Shown here piece by piece: positions 1 to 7,050 of a DNA stretch of 10,127 bases. Below the pieces are notes generated by a model. That model ran no database searches. It saw only the letters and a list, made by a program, of their open reading frames with translations, and was not told the DNA's origin. Positions within the stretch are counted from its first letter, which is position 1, and each line of letters opens with the position of its first letter. The stretch is from J088 sp003695505 [NCBI: Candidatus Dadabacteria bacterium] (GTDB lineage Bacteria > J088), in the NCBI GenBank assembly GCA_003695505.1, contig RFIY01000014.1, forward strand, positions 1 to 10,127. Direction: 5' to 3'. A program made the translations under genes and the position numbers.

Positions 1-512
1 ATCCGCACCTGCCCGACGGCGCCGGCCAGAAACGCCTCGGTCAGGTCTCCGGCGATGCGGGCGACCAGCTCCGGCGACGGCGGCTCCGGCAGCGGAGCTA
101 CAGAACCCAGTGTTTGCCAGCCACGGCGCTTCGCCTGCTCAGTCGACTTGCGGCCGACGGTGTAAAAGACCACATCGTTCGGGGAGAGGCCTTCCTCTTC
201 CAGATGTCTTAACGTCGTCCGAATAATGTTGGAATTGAATGCCCCGCAGAGACCGCGGTCCGAGGAGACGAGTACATACAGCCGCGGAGCCTGGCTGCTG
301 CCGGGCTGCAACAGCGGATGCTGCAGTCCCTCGCCACGCGCGACAAGCGACGTCAACGTTTGACGCAATTCGTCTGCATAGGGACGAAACGCGCGCACGC
401 GCTCTTCGGCGCGACGCAGCTTGGCGCCGCTGACGAGCTTCATCGCTCGCGTGATCTGCTGCGTGTTGCGGACCGTGCCGATCCGCTTCTTGATCGCACG
501 CAGATTGGACAT
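1..512 (-). CDS. atpG: ATP synthase F1 subunit gamma, 3' part missing
   Basis: This is the central-shaft subunit of F1, whose N- and C-terminal helices form the coiled coil that turns inside the alpha3beta3 ring. The visible 170 codons begin [20 protein letters not shown] and continue with TRAMKLVSGAK. Both are typical of the N-terminal helix, as is the later SSDRGLCGAFN motif near residue 90. A full gamma is usually about 285-300 residues, so roughly 120 lie beyond the left edge. The ATG shares one base with the atpA stop (TGATG). A GAGGTGAG ribosome binding site sits inside the 3' end of atpA, so coupling to atpA is likely. The frame stays open to the edge of the window. Confidence 0.96.
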   Translation of the reverse strand, partial: MSNLRAIKKRIGTVRNTQQITRAMKLVSGAKLRRAEERVRAFRPYADELRQTLTSLVARGEGLQHPLLQPGSSQAPRLYVLVSSDRGLCGAFNSNIIRTTLRHLEEEGLSPNDVVFYTVGRKSTEQAKRRGWQTLGSVAPLPEPPSPELVARIAGDLTEAFLAGAVGQVR

Positions 513-2026
513 CAGGCACTCACCTCGAATCCTTCGGCAAACGTCCTGATCGCGTTGTCGAGACGTTCGCGGATGTCATCCGACAGATCTTTCTTTTCGG
601 CAATGTCCTTGAGCAGATCCGGGTGACTGGCGTCGATGTATGCCAGCAATTCCTGCTCAAACCGTTGCACATCGGCGGTCGGCAACGGATCGAGGTAGCC
701 ATTCGTACCGGCATAGATCGACACGACCTGGCGTTCGACCGGCATCGGCTGATACTGAGCCTGCTTCAGCAGCTCGGTCAGGCGCTCGCCACGGTGCAGT
801 TGCTGCTGGGTCACCTTGTCGAGGTCGCTACCGAACTGCGCGAAGGCCTTGAGCTCGCGGTACTGCGCCAATTCGAGGCGTAACGTACCGGCAACCTTCT
901 TCATGGCCTTGATCTGCGCCGAACCACCAACCCGCGAGACCGAGATCCCGACGTTAATGGCCGGGCGGATCCCCGAGTAGAACAGGTCCGCCTCCAGGAA
1001 GATCTGACCGTCGGTAATCGAGATCACATTCGTCGGAATGTATGCCGACACGTCGCCAGCCTGCGTCTCGATGATCGGCAGCGCGGTCAGGCTGCCACCA
1101 CCGTTGTCTTCGTGCAGCTTGGCCGCACGTTCGAGCAACCGGCTGTGGACATAGAACACGTCACCGGGATAGGCTTCACGACCCGGCGGGCGGCGGAGCA
1201 GCAAAGACAGCTCGCGGTAGGCGACCGCCTGCTTGGAGAGGTCATCGTAGATGATCAGCGCGTGCATGCCGTTGTCGCGGAAATATTCGCCCATCGCGCA
1301 ACCCGTATAGGGCGCGAAGAACTGGAGCACGGCGCTTTCGGAGGCCGTCGCGCTGACGACCGTCGTGTATTCCATTGCGCCCGATTTTTCGAGCCGGTCG
1401 ACGACCTGGGCGACCGTCGAGCGCTTCTGGCCGACCGCAACGTAAATGCAGTGTACGTCGGTGTTTTTCTGATTGATGATCGCGTCGACGGCAATCGCGG
1501 TCTTCCCGGTCTGGCGGTCACCAATGATCAGCTCACGCTGGCCGCGACCGATCGGAATCATCGCATCGACCGCCTTCAGGCCTGTCTGCATCGGCTCAGA
1601 AACCGGCTCGCGGACGATGATACCCGGGGCCTTCTTTTCGACGACGGCGTAGGTGTCGGTCTCGATCGGACCCTTGCCATCGATCGGCTGGCCGAGTGCG
1701 TTGACGACGCGGCCGAGCAACGCTTTACCGGTCGGGACCTGAAGAATCCGTCCGGTCCGGCGAACGGAGTCGCCTTCCTTGATGTGCTCGTAGTCGCCCA
1801 TAATGGCGACGCCGACGTTGTCCTCTTCGAGGTTCAGGACCACACCAAAGGTTTCTCCGGGCAGTTCGACCATCTCTCCGGTAAACGCATTGTCAAGCCC
1901 GTAGACGCGACAAATACCGTCACCCTGCGAGAGAACGGTCCCCGTTTCCTCGGTCTGGACAACCTGTTCGAAGGATTCAATCTGTTCTTTGAGAATCCTG
2001 GTGATTTCTTCGGCGCGGAGCTTCAT
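512..2026 (-). CDS. atpA: ATP synthase F1 subunit alpha
   Basis: This is the regulatory, non-catalytic nucleotide-binding subunit of the F1 hexamer on the cytoplasmic face of the membrane. Its 504 residues match the usual family length. The beta-barrel N-terminal domain occupies about residues 25-95. The P-loop GDRQTGKT is at 169-176, and the family signature [14 protein letters not shown] is at 355-368 with the arginine finger at R365. The C-terminal helical domain follows. The ATG overlaps the atpH stop as ATGA and has GGGGTGAG upstream. No residue expected for function is missing. The gene lies between atpH and atpG in the standard order. Confidence 0.98.
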   Translation of the reverse strand: MKLRAEEITRILKEQIESFEQVVQTEETGTVLSQGDGICRVYGLDNAFTGEMVELPGETFGVVLNLEEDNVGVAIMGDYEHIKEGDSVRRTGRILQVPTGKALLGRVVNALGQPIDGKGPIETDTYAVVEKKAPGIIVREPVSEPMQTGLKAVDAMIPIGRGQRELIIGDRQTGKTAIAVDAIINQKNTDVHCIYVAVGQKRSTVAQVVDRLEKSGAMEYTTVVSATASESAVLQFFAPYTGCAMGEYFRDNGMHALIIYDDLSKQAVAYRELSLLLRRPPGREAYPGDVFYVHSRLLERAAKLHEDNGGGSLTALPIIETQAGDVSAYIPTNVISITDGQIFLEADLFYSGIRPAINVGISVSRVGGSAQIKAMKKVAGTLRLELAQYRELKAFAQFGSDLDKVTQQQLHRGERLTELLKQAQYQPMPVERQVVSIYAGTNGYLDPLPTADVQRFEQELLAYIDASHPDLLKDIAEKKDLSDDIRERLDNAIRTFAEGFEVSA

Positions 2027-2580
2027 GCCTGGCTCACCCCTTTACGTATTTCGTCTCCGAGTCGGCGTAGCTGATGCTGCAGGCTGGCGTCCCATACGGT
2101 ATGGCCAACCTGGACGCGAAATCCGCTCAGCAGCGATCGATCCGCACGCCACTCGATTCGGGCTTGTCGGTTGATGATAGTGCCGATCGCATCGGCAATC
2201 TTGTTGCGCAAATCTTCATCCAGATCGAAGGCCGTCAGGCCCTCGCCTCGAACCACGCCAGCGCGCCGGTCGAGCTCCTGCTCCAGCTCGACGACGATAC
2301 GCCCGACGACGGGCAGTCGCTGCTTGAGCAGACAGACCCGCAACAGTCCGCGAATCAACGCAGAGGCGTCCTCCTGCGCGAGCACGGCATCGAGGAACGC
2401 AAGCTGCCGCTCGGGCGGCAACACCGGGTGCTGCAGCGCGACGGCACCATCTGCGCCTGATGCGAGCCATTCGGCCCACCCGCGCAGCTCATCCACGAGC
2501 GCGCCCAGGTCGGCGCCCGCATCGTCAGCGGCCGCGATCAGCGCTGCCGCATACCGTCGCGCAATGACTTCCTGGCTCAT
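2023..2580 (-). CDS. atpH: ATP synthase F1 subunit delta (OSCP family)
   Basis: The delta subunit caps F1 and joins it to the b/b' peripheral stalk. The protein has 185 residues, a typical length. Its N-terminal helical domain begins ARRYAAAL, the common opening of the family. The C-terminal signature, about residues 150-172, reads [18 protein letters not shown] and ends QLRRL, matching the conserved G-[FV]-x-[VI]-x-[VI]-G block. The start overlaps the atpF stop by four bases (ATGA), and the stop overlaps the atpA start the same way, which argues for coupled translation and matched stoichiometry. The sequence is diverged, as is normal for delta, but position and motif make the call secure. 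Confidence 0.95.
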   Translation of the reverse strand: MSQEVIARRYAAALIAAADDAGADLGALVDELRGWAEWLASGADGAVALQHPVLPPERQLAFLDAVLAQEDASALIRGLLRVCLLKQRLPVVGRIVVELEQELDRRAGVVRGEGLTAFDLDEDLRNKIADAIGTIINRQARIEWRADRSLLSGFRVQVGHTVWDASLQHQLRRLGDEIRKGVSQA

Positions 2581-3140
2581 GCTTCGGCACCTTTCAGTCC
2601 CGCGAGACGCAGCTCGTCGTATTTCCGGTCGACACCGGAATCAACACGTTCTTCGAGTTTGGTTCGCGCCGCGGCAGTCAATTCCGCAGCGGCACGCTCG
2701 AGCAGCTCACGGCTGGCGGCACGCTCGGCGGCAATCGCCTGAAGCTCGGCGGCGCGGCGCGCTGCGTCCGCCTGCGCGCGGGCGTCGGTGATCAGCTTTT
2801 CTGCCTGCGCGCGACCGGCGCGCTCAAGACCCTCGATCAGCTCGTTGGCTTCCTTGTCGACATCTGCAAGGCGGCGCTCAGCATCTTCGAGTTCGGCCAG
2901 CAGCGCATCGCGCTCGGCTTCGACCTTGTGCAGCGTAGTCGTAATCCGGTCGTAGCGATTACGAACCGCTACGGAAACGGGCTTACGCATTTTCCAGACG
3001 ATCAACCCGACAAACAGAATAAAGTTGATCACGGCGTAAACCAGCAGCGTCTTGCCGTGCGCTTCGCCGTGGGCCCCCTCGGACGCGTACAGTGGCGACG
3101 CCGCGGCGGCCAGCATAAACAGCGTCAGCAAGCGAACCAT
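2577..3140 (-). CDS. atpF: ATP synthase Fo subunit b, with signal peptide
   Basis: This is a peripheral-stalk subunit. The N-terminus is a signal peptide: MVRLLTLFMLAAAA is followed by a probable cleavage site after SPLYA. A short His-rich stretch (SEGAHGEAHGK) comes next. The membrane helix is at about residues 33-50, followed by a long charged coiled coil rich in Ala, Glu and Arg. I chose the ATG at 3140 (187 residues), which overlaps the upstream stop as TGATG and has AAGGGGG seven bases upstream. A GTG directly before it (3143, 188 residues, GTGA overlap) is the alternative. A signal peptide on b is known in some former Deltaproteobacteria. The neighbouring b' gene makes a b/b' heterodimer likely. 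Confidence 0.93.
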   Translation of the reverse strand: MVRLLTLFMLAAAASPLYASEGAHGEAHGKTLLVYAVINFILFVGLIVWKMRKPVSVAVRNRYDRITTTLHKVEAERDALLAELEDAERRLADVDKEANELIEGLERAGRAQAEKLITDARAQADAARRAAELQAIAAERAASRELLERAAAELTAAARTKLEERVDSGVDRKYDELRLAGLKGAEA

Positions 3141-3574
3141 CACGCGGCCCCCTTCAGCAGTTGCGCGGTCGCCTGATCTGCCAGTGCGTCAATTTCGGCG
3201 CCGACCGCAGCCTCGGCCTGCTGCTTTTGTTGCGCGATTTCGGCCAGGGCCTTGTCGAGAGCCGCCCGGGCTTCATCCTGCGCCTGTTCGACGATAGCGG
3301 CAGCTTCACTCCGGGCCGCTTCCAGCACCTCGTCGCGCCGCTGCTGCCCGGTGGCGCGCGCCGCATCCAGCCTGGCGCGCCGGGTGGCTTCCGCATTTTC
3401 GATCTTTTCCCGCAACTCCGCAAAGCCCTCGGCCGCGCCTTCGGTGTCGGCAAAACGCTCGTCGAGCACCTGCAGGTATGGATCAAACAGCCACGCCCGG
3501 ACCAGTCGGTAAACAATGATGAACCAGACCGCAAGTACGGCTGTCTGTGGCAGATTGGGGATCAACTGTTCCAT
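3140..3574 (-). CDS. atpF': ATP synthase Fo subunit b' (second b-type subunit)
   Basis: This 144-residue protein has one membrane helix at about residues 10-28 (TAVLAVWFIIVYRLV). The family-typical FDPYLQVLDER follows, and the rest is a charged coiled coil of Ala, Glu, Arg and Gln. It has no signal peptide, unlike the b subunit encoded next. It is probably the partner of b in a heterodimeric stator anchored in the cytoplasmic membrane. It is the first gene of the cluster: on its 5' side is a 386-bp gene-free region and then a Nif3-like gene, not atpB or atpE. No good Shine-Dalgarno sequence precedes the ATG. The symbol atpX is also used for this subunit. Confidence 0.92.
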   Translation of the reverse strand: MEQLIPNLPQTAVLAVWFIIVYRLVRAWLFDPYLQVLDERFADTEGAAEGFAELREKIENAEATRRARLDAARATGQQRRDEVLEAARSEAAAIVEQAQDEARAALDKALAEIAQQKQQAEAAVGAEIDALADQATAQLLKGAA

Positions 3575-3620
3575 CGTCGTATGCCGTTATCGCTTCGTCG
3601 AGCGTCCATCGTGTTCAAAC

Positions 3621-3635
3621 CGGGTGGGACACCCG
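3621..3635. repeat. Short stem-loop in the atp leader
   Basis: CGGGTG-GGA-CACCCG forms a perfect 6-bp stem with a 3-base loop about 47 nt upstream of the atpF' start. On the minus strand it is followed by only three T residues, so it is a poor intrinsic terminator. It could still act as an mRNA structure or attenuator. Its function is unknown. Confidence 0.4.
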
Positions 3636-3726
3636 CCTGTTCCAATCCTGAGCTTCAGTCTGCGGCCGTGAATCCGAACACCGATGCCCCGCCGATTGCT
3701 GGTCGGTCGCATCAGAACGAGGTTGG

Positions 3727-3739
3727 ATCCGGACCGGAT
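3727..3739. repeat. 13-bp palindrome in the atp leader
   Basis: ATCCGG-A-CCGGAT is a perfect inverted repeat with a one-base centre. GAACGA and TTCGTT add weak, slightly off-centre outer arms. A one-base loop cannot fold fully as RNA, so a protein-binding site on DNA is more plausible than a full-length hairpin. It sits about 63-75 bp downstream of the predicted transcription start. Confidence 0.45.
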
Positions 3740-3808
3740 GTTCGTTTGAAGGAACGTTTGCCGTCCTGCCACCGGAGCGACAGTGCGAGCATCCTTGCAG
3801 AGTGTATC

Positions 3809-3817
3809 TTTATATCA
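3809..3817 (-). promoter_or_regulatory. Extended -10 promoter for the atp operon
   Basis: On the minus strand the sequence reads TGATATAAA, a TGn plus TATAAA extended -10 box in an AT-rich island. No good -35 is present at 17 bp, which extended -10 promoters can tolerate. Transcription would start near 3802 and leave a leader of about 228 nt before atpF'. A GGCGC-ATCC-GCGCC inverted repeat lies directly upstream (3823-3836), where a regulator could bind between -10 and -35. The call rests on motif and position only. Confidence 0.5.
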
Positions 3818-3960
3818 TGAGAGGCGCGGATGCGCCATGGCTGCCTTTGAACAGATGCTGCGCAATCGCGAGTCAAATTGCCAACTGCTGGTCAGGCCTT
3901 TGACGCAACGGATGATTGAGGCGGAATCGCGGACACTGCGTCCTCATGAAACACCCTCGG

Positions 3961-4704
3961 TCAACCTCCGGTTGGCAAATCCAGTGGAACGTGCGTGACA
4001 TCGAACGCTTCCGCCAACGCCTGCCCGAGGGCACGGACGCCGACGGTCTCGGTCTGATAATGGCCACCACACCAGATCCCCAGTCCCAGATCGCGCGCCA
4101 GGACACGATCATGGTGATCGACCTCGCCAGTCAGCAGGATCGAGGCACCGACCAGCGCAGCTTCGCGCACAAGCGAACCGCCGTTGCCGCTGACCACCGC
4201 CAGGCGGCCGGCCCGCACCGGCGGCACCGCCTCAACGATCTCGAAACCGAGTCGCGCAGCAGCAGCCTCTGGACCGTCCAGCGAAGTGTCGCCAATACGA
4301 CCGACGGCGCAGCCTTCGAACGTCCCGAATGGCTCGATGCGATCCAGCCCGAGCCGATCCGCCAGGATCGCATTGTTGCCGTATAGCTCGTGACTGTCGA
4401 GCGGCAGATGGGCACTGTACAGGCCGCACGGCGCAGCCAGCAGCGCAGACAGCAGGCGGTAGCGTTCGCGCGTGACCGGCTGCACGCCCCCCCAGAACAT
4501 CCCGTGATGCACGAGCAACATCTGGGCTCCCGCCTCACGGGCCGCCTCTGCCGAGTGCGCACAGGCATCGACCGCCGTCGCGACGACCGAGATCTGATCC
4601 GGAGGTTCGACCTGTACCCCATTGTGCGCACCGCCAAAATCGGGATGCCCCGGAATGTCGAGGACGTCGTTGAGCCAGGCGATGATGTCGGCAGCCGTTG
4701 CCAT
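3961..4704 (-). CDS. Nif3/YbgI-like dinuclear metal centre protein
   Basis: This 247-residue protein belongs to the Nif3 family, hexameric toroids with two metal ions per subunit. Databases often label them GTP cyclohydrolase 1 type 2 homologues, but the cellular role is unsettled. Visible ligand motifs are LLVHHGMFWG (H66, H67), YSAHLPLD (H99, D103), TGEVDHHD near 192-199, and GGHYQTE (H215, E219). The early NGVQVE is also typical. The length equals that of E. coli YbgI, as I recall. An upstream in-frame ATG at 4749 exists, but the start at 4704 has AAAGGAGT seven bases ahead of it. The gene points towards the atp operon, with 386 bp between them. Confidence 0.92.
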   Translation of the reverse strand: MATAADIIAWLNDVLDIPGHPDFGGAHNGVQVEPPDQISVVATAVDACAHSAEAAREAGAQMLLVHHGMFWGGVQPVTRERYRLLSALLAAPCGLYSAHLPLDSHELYGNNAILADRLGLDRIEPFGTFEGCAVGRIGDTSLDGPEAAAARLGFEIVEAVPPVRAGRLAVVSGNGGSLVREAALVGASILLTGEVDHHDRVLARDLGLGIWCGGHYQTETVGVRALGQALAEAFDVTHVPLDLPTGG

Positions 4705-4710
4705 GCGAAG

Positions 4711-4718
4711 ACTCCTTT
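4711..4718 (-). promoter_or_regulatory. Ribosome binding site fixing the Nif3-like start
   Basis: The minus strand reads AAAGGAGT, ending seven bases before the ATG at 4704. This decides against the longer 262-residue reading from 4749. Confidence 0.8.
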
Positions 4719-4744
4719 GCAGTGGCCGGTCGGAAGCACGCGGG

Positions 4745-4757
4745 TACAATCATTGTA
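4745..4757. promoter_or_regulatory. Palindromic bidirectional -10 element
   Basis: TACAAT-C-ATTGTA is a perfect palindrome whose two arms each read TACAAT, a 5/6 match to TATAAT, one on each strand. On the plus strand initiation would fall at or next to the A of the ATG at 4757, giving a leaderless mRNA. On the minus strand initiation near 4745 gives a leader of about 41 nt containing the AAGGAG site. No clear -35 hexamer was found on either side. An operator is the alternative reading. Confidence 0.5.
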
Positions 4758-5683
4758 TGCATTTCCTGGTCACAGGTGGGCGCAGCGATGTTGCGCGCGC
4801 AACCGTCGAAGGGCTGGTGGCGCGCGGGCACCGCGTCAGTTGGCTTGGCCCGAGCCTGATGTTGCCGGGCCGGCGCGGCATCATACAGATCCCACGGCAC
4901 GATGCACCGTGGCGCGTGACCGATTTTCGCGGCCTCGACGGAATCCTCCATCTGGCGGGGCCCCACCCGAACCAGCACCTGAGCGACGCTGATCCGCGCG
5001 AGCAGGCGCGCTTTGTGCAGACCCTGTTTCGGCGCGCCGCGGATGCTGGCGTCCAGCGCGCCGTCGCGATCGGCGTCGTCTCGAACCCGCGCGTCCAGGA
5101 TCATCCGTTCGTCCGAACCAAACAGGCGATGGAACAGGCGATTCGCGACAGCGGCATCCCCGCGACCATTTTCCGCGCGCCATGGCTGTATGGCTCCAAT
5201 GATGATTTCCTGACGCGGCTGTGGAAGTGGATTCGCGGACGCAACGTGCTGCTGGTGCCGGGGCTGTCGCAGGCGCCGGTACAGCTCTGTAGCGAGACCC
5301 TGCTCGCCGATGCGATCGTGCAAGCCATCGAACGCCCGCCAGGACGCCTGCGCATCTACGAAGCGGCCACGGCGTCACCGATTTCGCTCGGTGAACTGAT
5401 TACGCAGCTCGGGCTGATCGTGCGCGGCAAGGCGCCGGTGATCGTACCCGTCTCACGTCATGCTTTCTCGGTTCGCGGCCCGCTGCGCGTCGTCGGACTG
5501 ATTCCGTTGCGAAGCCCGATGTGGACCTTGCTCGAAAGCGGCCTGACGTGCGCGACCGTGGCCTTCGAGCGCGACTTTGGGATTCGGGTACAACCGGCCC
5601 GGCGGGCGCTGATCGAGTTCGTGCGCAGTCTCGACAGCGGCACGCGGCAATCCGGGCGCCACATCAGTCGCGCTGCGGGTTAA
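4757..5683 (+). CDS. Atypical SDR / NAD(P)-binding epimerase-like protein
   Basis: The 308 residues open with MHFLVTGG and a Rossmann-type beta-alpha-beta unit. LDGILHLAGPHPN at about 60-72 follows, then a helix ending FVRTKQAMEQ (118-127), and PATIFRAPWLYG at 135-146. These are the landmarks of extended or atypical SDRs such as NmrA-like and NDUFA9-like proteins. The glycine motif is degenerate (TGGRSDVA instead of TGGxGxxG), and the catalytic Tyr of YxxxK is Phe118. It may therefore bind a nucleotide without dehydrogenase activity. The ATG at 4757 starts exactly at the first beta strand. No Shine-Dalgarno precedes it, and the palindromic -10 implies a leaderless transcript. Substrate unknown. 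Confidence 0.82.
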   Translation: MHFLVTGGRSDVARATVEGLVARGHRVSWLGPSLMLPGRRGIIQIPRHDAPWRVTDFRGLDGILHLAGPHPNQHLSDADPREQARFVQTLFRRAADAGVQRAVAIGVVSNPRVQDHPFVRTKQAMEQAIRDSGIPATIFRAPWLYGSNDDFLTRLWKWIRGRNVLLVPGLSQAPVQLCSETLLADAIVQAIERPPGRLRIYEAATASPISLGELITQLGLIVRGKAPVIVPVSRHAFSVRGPLRVVGLIPLRSPMWTLLESGLTCATVAFERDFGIRVQPARRALIEFVRSLDSGTRQSGRHISRAAG

Positions 5684-5793
5684 CCTGGCGCGAATCCGCA
5701 GGCCCGTTCTCGCAACGCAGCAACCGATGAACGCTCACCGAGAATACCGGTGGACTCGGGATGTACCGGATACTGGTGGGTTTCAGTTGGTCC

Positions 5794-5815
5794 AAAAACC
5801 GCCAGAAGACTGGGG
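5794..5815 (-). terminator. Probable intrinsic terminator after pilT
   Basis: On the minus strand CCCCAG-TCTT-CTGGcGG forms a stem of four pairs, a one-base bulge and two more GC pairs, followed directly by TTTTT. It starts about 23 bp after the pilT stop and would end the recA-pilT transcript. The rest of the 154-bp convergent gap shows nothing clear. Confidence 0.5.
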
Positions 5816-5837
5816 CGTCCCCGCAGGCGCCGTCGCC

Positions 5838-7028
5838 TCAGATCCGCTCGATTTCGAAGTCGTCGCCGCCTTCTCCGCCTCCGCCGCCACCGCCTTCCTC
5901 TTCGGTGAAGTCGGACCAGCCGACGTCGCTGGTACCGCCGACACCGGAGACGCGGAGCTTGAAGTCGTCGGGGTTCGAGGATTGCCGCAGCGCTTCTTCG
6001 AACGAAATCAGTCCCTTCTTGAGCAGCATATAGAGCGACTGGTCGAACGTCTGCATGCCGTAGGTCGTATGCCCCTGCTCGATCGCCGTCGGAATCTCAC
6101 GCGTCCGCTCGGAGTCGATGATCAGCTCACGGATCCGGTGCGTCACGCGCATGATTTCGAGCGCGGGCACGCGCCCCTTGCCATCGACCGTCGGGACGAG
6201 GCGCTGGCAGATCACACCCTTGAGGATCGCCGCCAGTTGCAACCGCACCTGCTTCTGTTGGTACGGCGGGAACACCGACACGATCCGGTTGATCGTCTCG
6301 GTCGTATCCATCGTGTGCAACGTACTCATGACGAGGTGGCCGGTCTCGGCTGCGGTCAGCGCCGTCTCGATCGTTTCGAAATCGCGCATTTCACCGACCA
6401 GAATCACATCCGGATCCTGGCGCAGCGCACTCTTGAGCGCGCCGGCAAACGACAGCGTATCGGTCCCGACCTCGCGCTGGTTGACGATCGAGCGTTTGTC
6501 GCGGATCAGGAATTCGACCGGATCCTCGACCGTCAGAATGTGGCGTGTCTTGCGGCTGTTGATGTAGTCGATCATCGCCGCGAGCGTCGTCGACTTACCG
6601 GAACCGGTCGTACCGGTGACCAGGATCAGACCGCGCTCCTCATCGGCGATCTGCTCCATAACCTTCGGCAGGTTCAGCGAATCGAAGTTCTGAATCGCGA
6701 ACGGAATCACCCGGAACACGATCCCGATCGTGCCGCGTTGCTGGAAGACGTTGACGCGAAAACGGCCCAGCCCCGGCACACCGTAGGCCAGGTCGATTTC
6801 GTGGGTCCGTTTGAATTCTTCTTTCTGGGCCGGATTCATCAGCCCGAACCCGATCTGGGTCACCTCGTCCGGCGTCAGCCGCTTGCCGTTCTTGAGCGGC
6901 ACGAGTGAGCCGCGCGTCCGAAACATCGGCGGCAGGCCCGCCTTGAGGTGGATGTCAGATGCGCCCCCCTTCAGCGCAATCTTCAGAATCGTATTGAGAT
7001 CGAGCTGCTGTTGAGCCGGGGAATTCAT
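5838..7028 (-). CDS. pilT: Type IV pilus retraction ATPase PilT
   Basis: PilT is the hexameric cytoplasmic motor that depolymerises type IV pili and drives twitching or gliding. The 396 residues show an N-terminal domain starting at about residue 10 (LKGGASDIHLKAG). The Walker A GTTGSGKST is at 139-147, the Asp box region ILTVEDPVEF at 164-173, the Walker B DPDVILVGEMRD at 205-216, and the His box TGHLVMSTLHT at 229-239. RIRELIID at 298-305 corresponds to the AIRNLIRE motif of PilT. The last 30 residues are an unusual acidic, glycine-rich tail (EEE followed by seven Gly). AAGGAGG lies four bases before the ATG. The gene begins 22 bp after recA, so the two are probably co-transcribed. Confidence 0.97.
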   Translation of the reverse strand: MNSPAQQQLDLNTILKIALKGGASDIHLKAGLPPMFRTRGSLVPLKNGKRLTPDEVTQIGFGLMNPAQKEEFKRTHEIDLAYGVPGLGRFRVNVFQQRGTIGIVFRVIPFAIQNFDSLNLPKVMEQIADEERGLILVTGTTGSGKSTTLAAMIDYINSRKTRHILTVEDPVEFLIRDKRSIVNQREVGTDTLSFAGALKSALRQDPDVILVGEMRDFETIETALTAAETGHLVMSTLHTMDTTETINRIVSVFPPYQQKQVRLQLAAILKGVICQRLVPTVDGKGRVPALEIMRVTHRIRELIIDSERTREIPTAIEQGHTTYGMQTFDQSLYMLLKKGLISFEEALRQSSNPDDFKLRVSGVGGTSDVGWSDFTEEEGGGGGGGEGGDDFEIERI

Positions 7029-7032
7029 CCAA

Positions 7033-7039
7033 CCTCCTT
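7033..7039 (-). promoter_or_regulatory. Ribosome binding site of pilT
   Basis: The minus strand reads AAGGAGG with only four bases to the ATG at 7028. It is strong and sits inside the short recA-pilT gap, which supports the start and argues that pilT is translated from the recA transcript. Confidence 0.7.
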
Positions 7040-7050
7040 CGTCGCGAACG

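Larger units (their letters stand above)
3575..3960. other. Gene-free region upstream of the ATP synthase operon
   Basis: No convincing gene lies in these 386 bp, which look less coding-like than their surroundings. The stretch holds an extended -10 promoter on the minus strand, a GGCGC-ATCC-GCGCC dyad just upstream of it (3823-3836), a 13-bp palindrome and a 6-bp stem with a 3-base loop. The last two would lie in the leader of the atp transcript. A plus-strand frame at 3837-3998 encodes 53 residues, but it lacks a well-placed ribosome binding site and overlaps the end of the Nif3-like gene antisense. Confidence 0.6.

Noticed and set aside
1112-2074. 320-codon plus-strand frame opposite atpA
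   Set aside because: It is the antisense shadow of a certain gene in GC-rich DNA; no ribosome binding site and no recognisable domain.
3562-3609. 15-codon upstream frame overlapping the atpF' start
   Set aside because: No Shine-Dalgarno sequence; a frame this short is expected by chance.
3587-3772. 61-codon minus-strand frame in the atp leader
   Set aside because: GTG start without a ribosome binding site, composition unlike a folded protein, and the frame runs across both inverted repeats of the leader.
3837-3998. 53-codon plus-strand frame between the Nif3-like gene and the atp operon
   Set aside because: The nearest purine-rich site is 12 bases from the ATG, codon third positions are less GC-rich than in neighbours, and it overlaps the Nif3-like gene antisense.
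4705-4749. 15-residue N-terminal extension of the Nif3-like protein
   Set aside because: AAAGGAGT directly ahead of 4704 and the match to the usual family N-terminus favour the shorter form.
5825-5838. AGGCG-CCGT-CGCCT hairpin at the end of pilT as terminator
   Set aside because: No T-run on either strand; the stem followed by TTTTT at 5794-5815 is a better candidate.
5727-6908. 393-codon plus-strand frame opposite pilT
   Set aside because: Almost all of it is antisense to pilT, its composition is dominated by Asp, Arg and His as expected of a shadow, and its start lacks a ribosome binding site.
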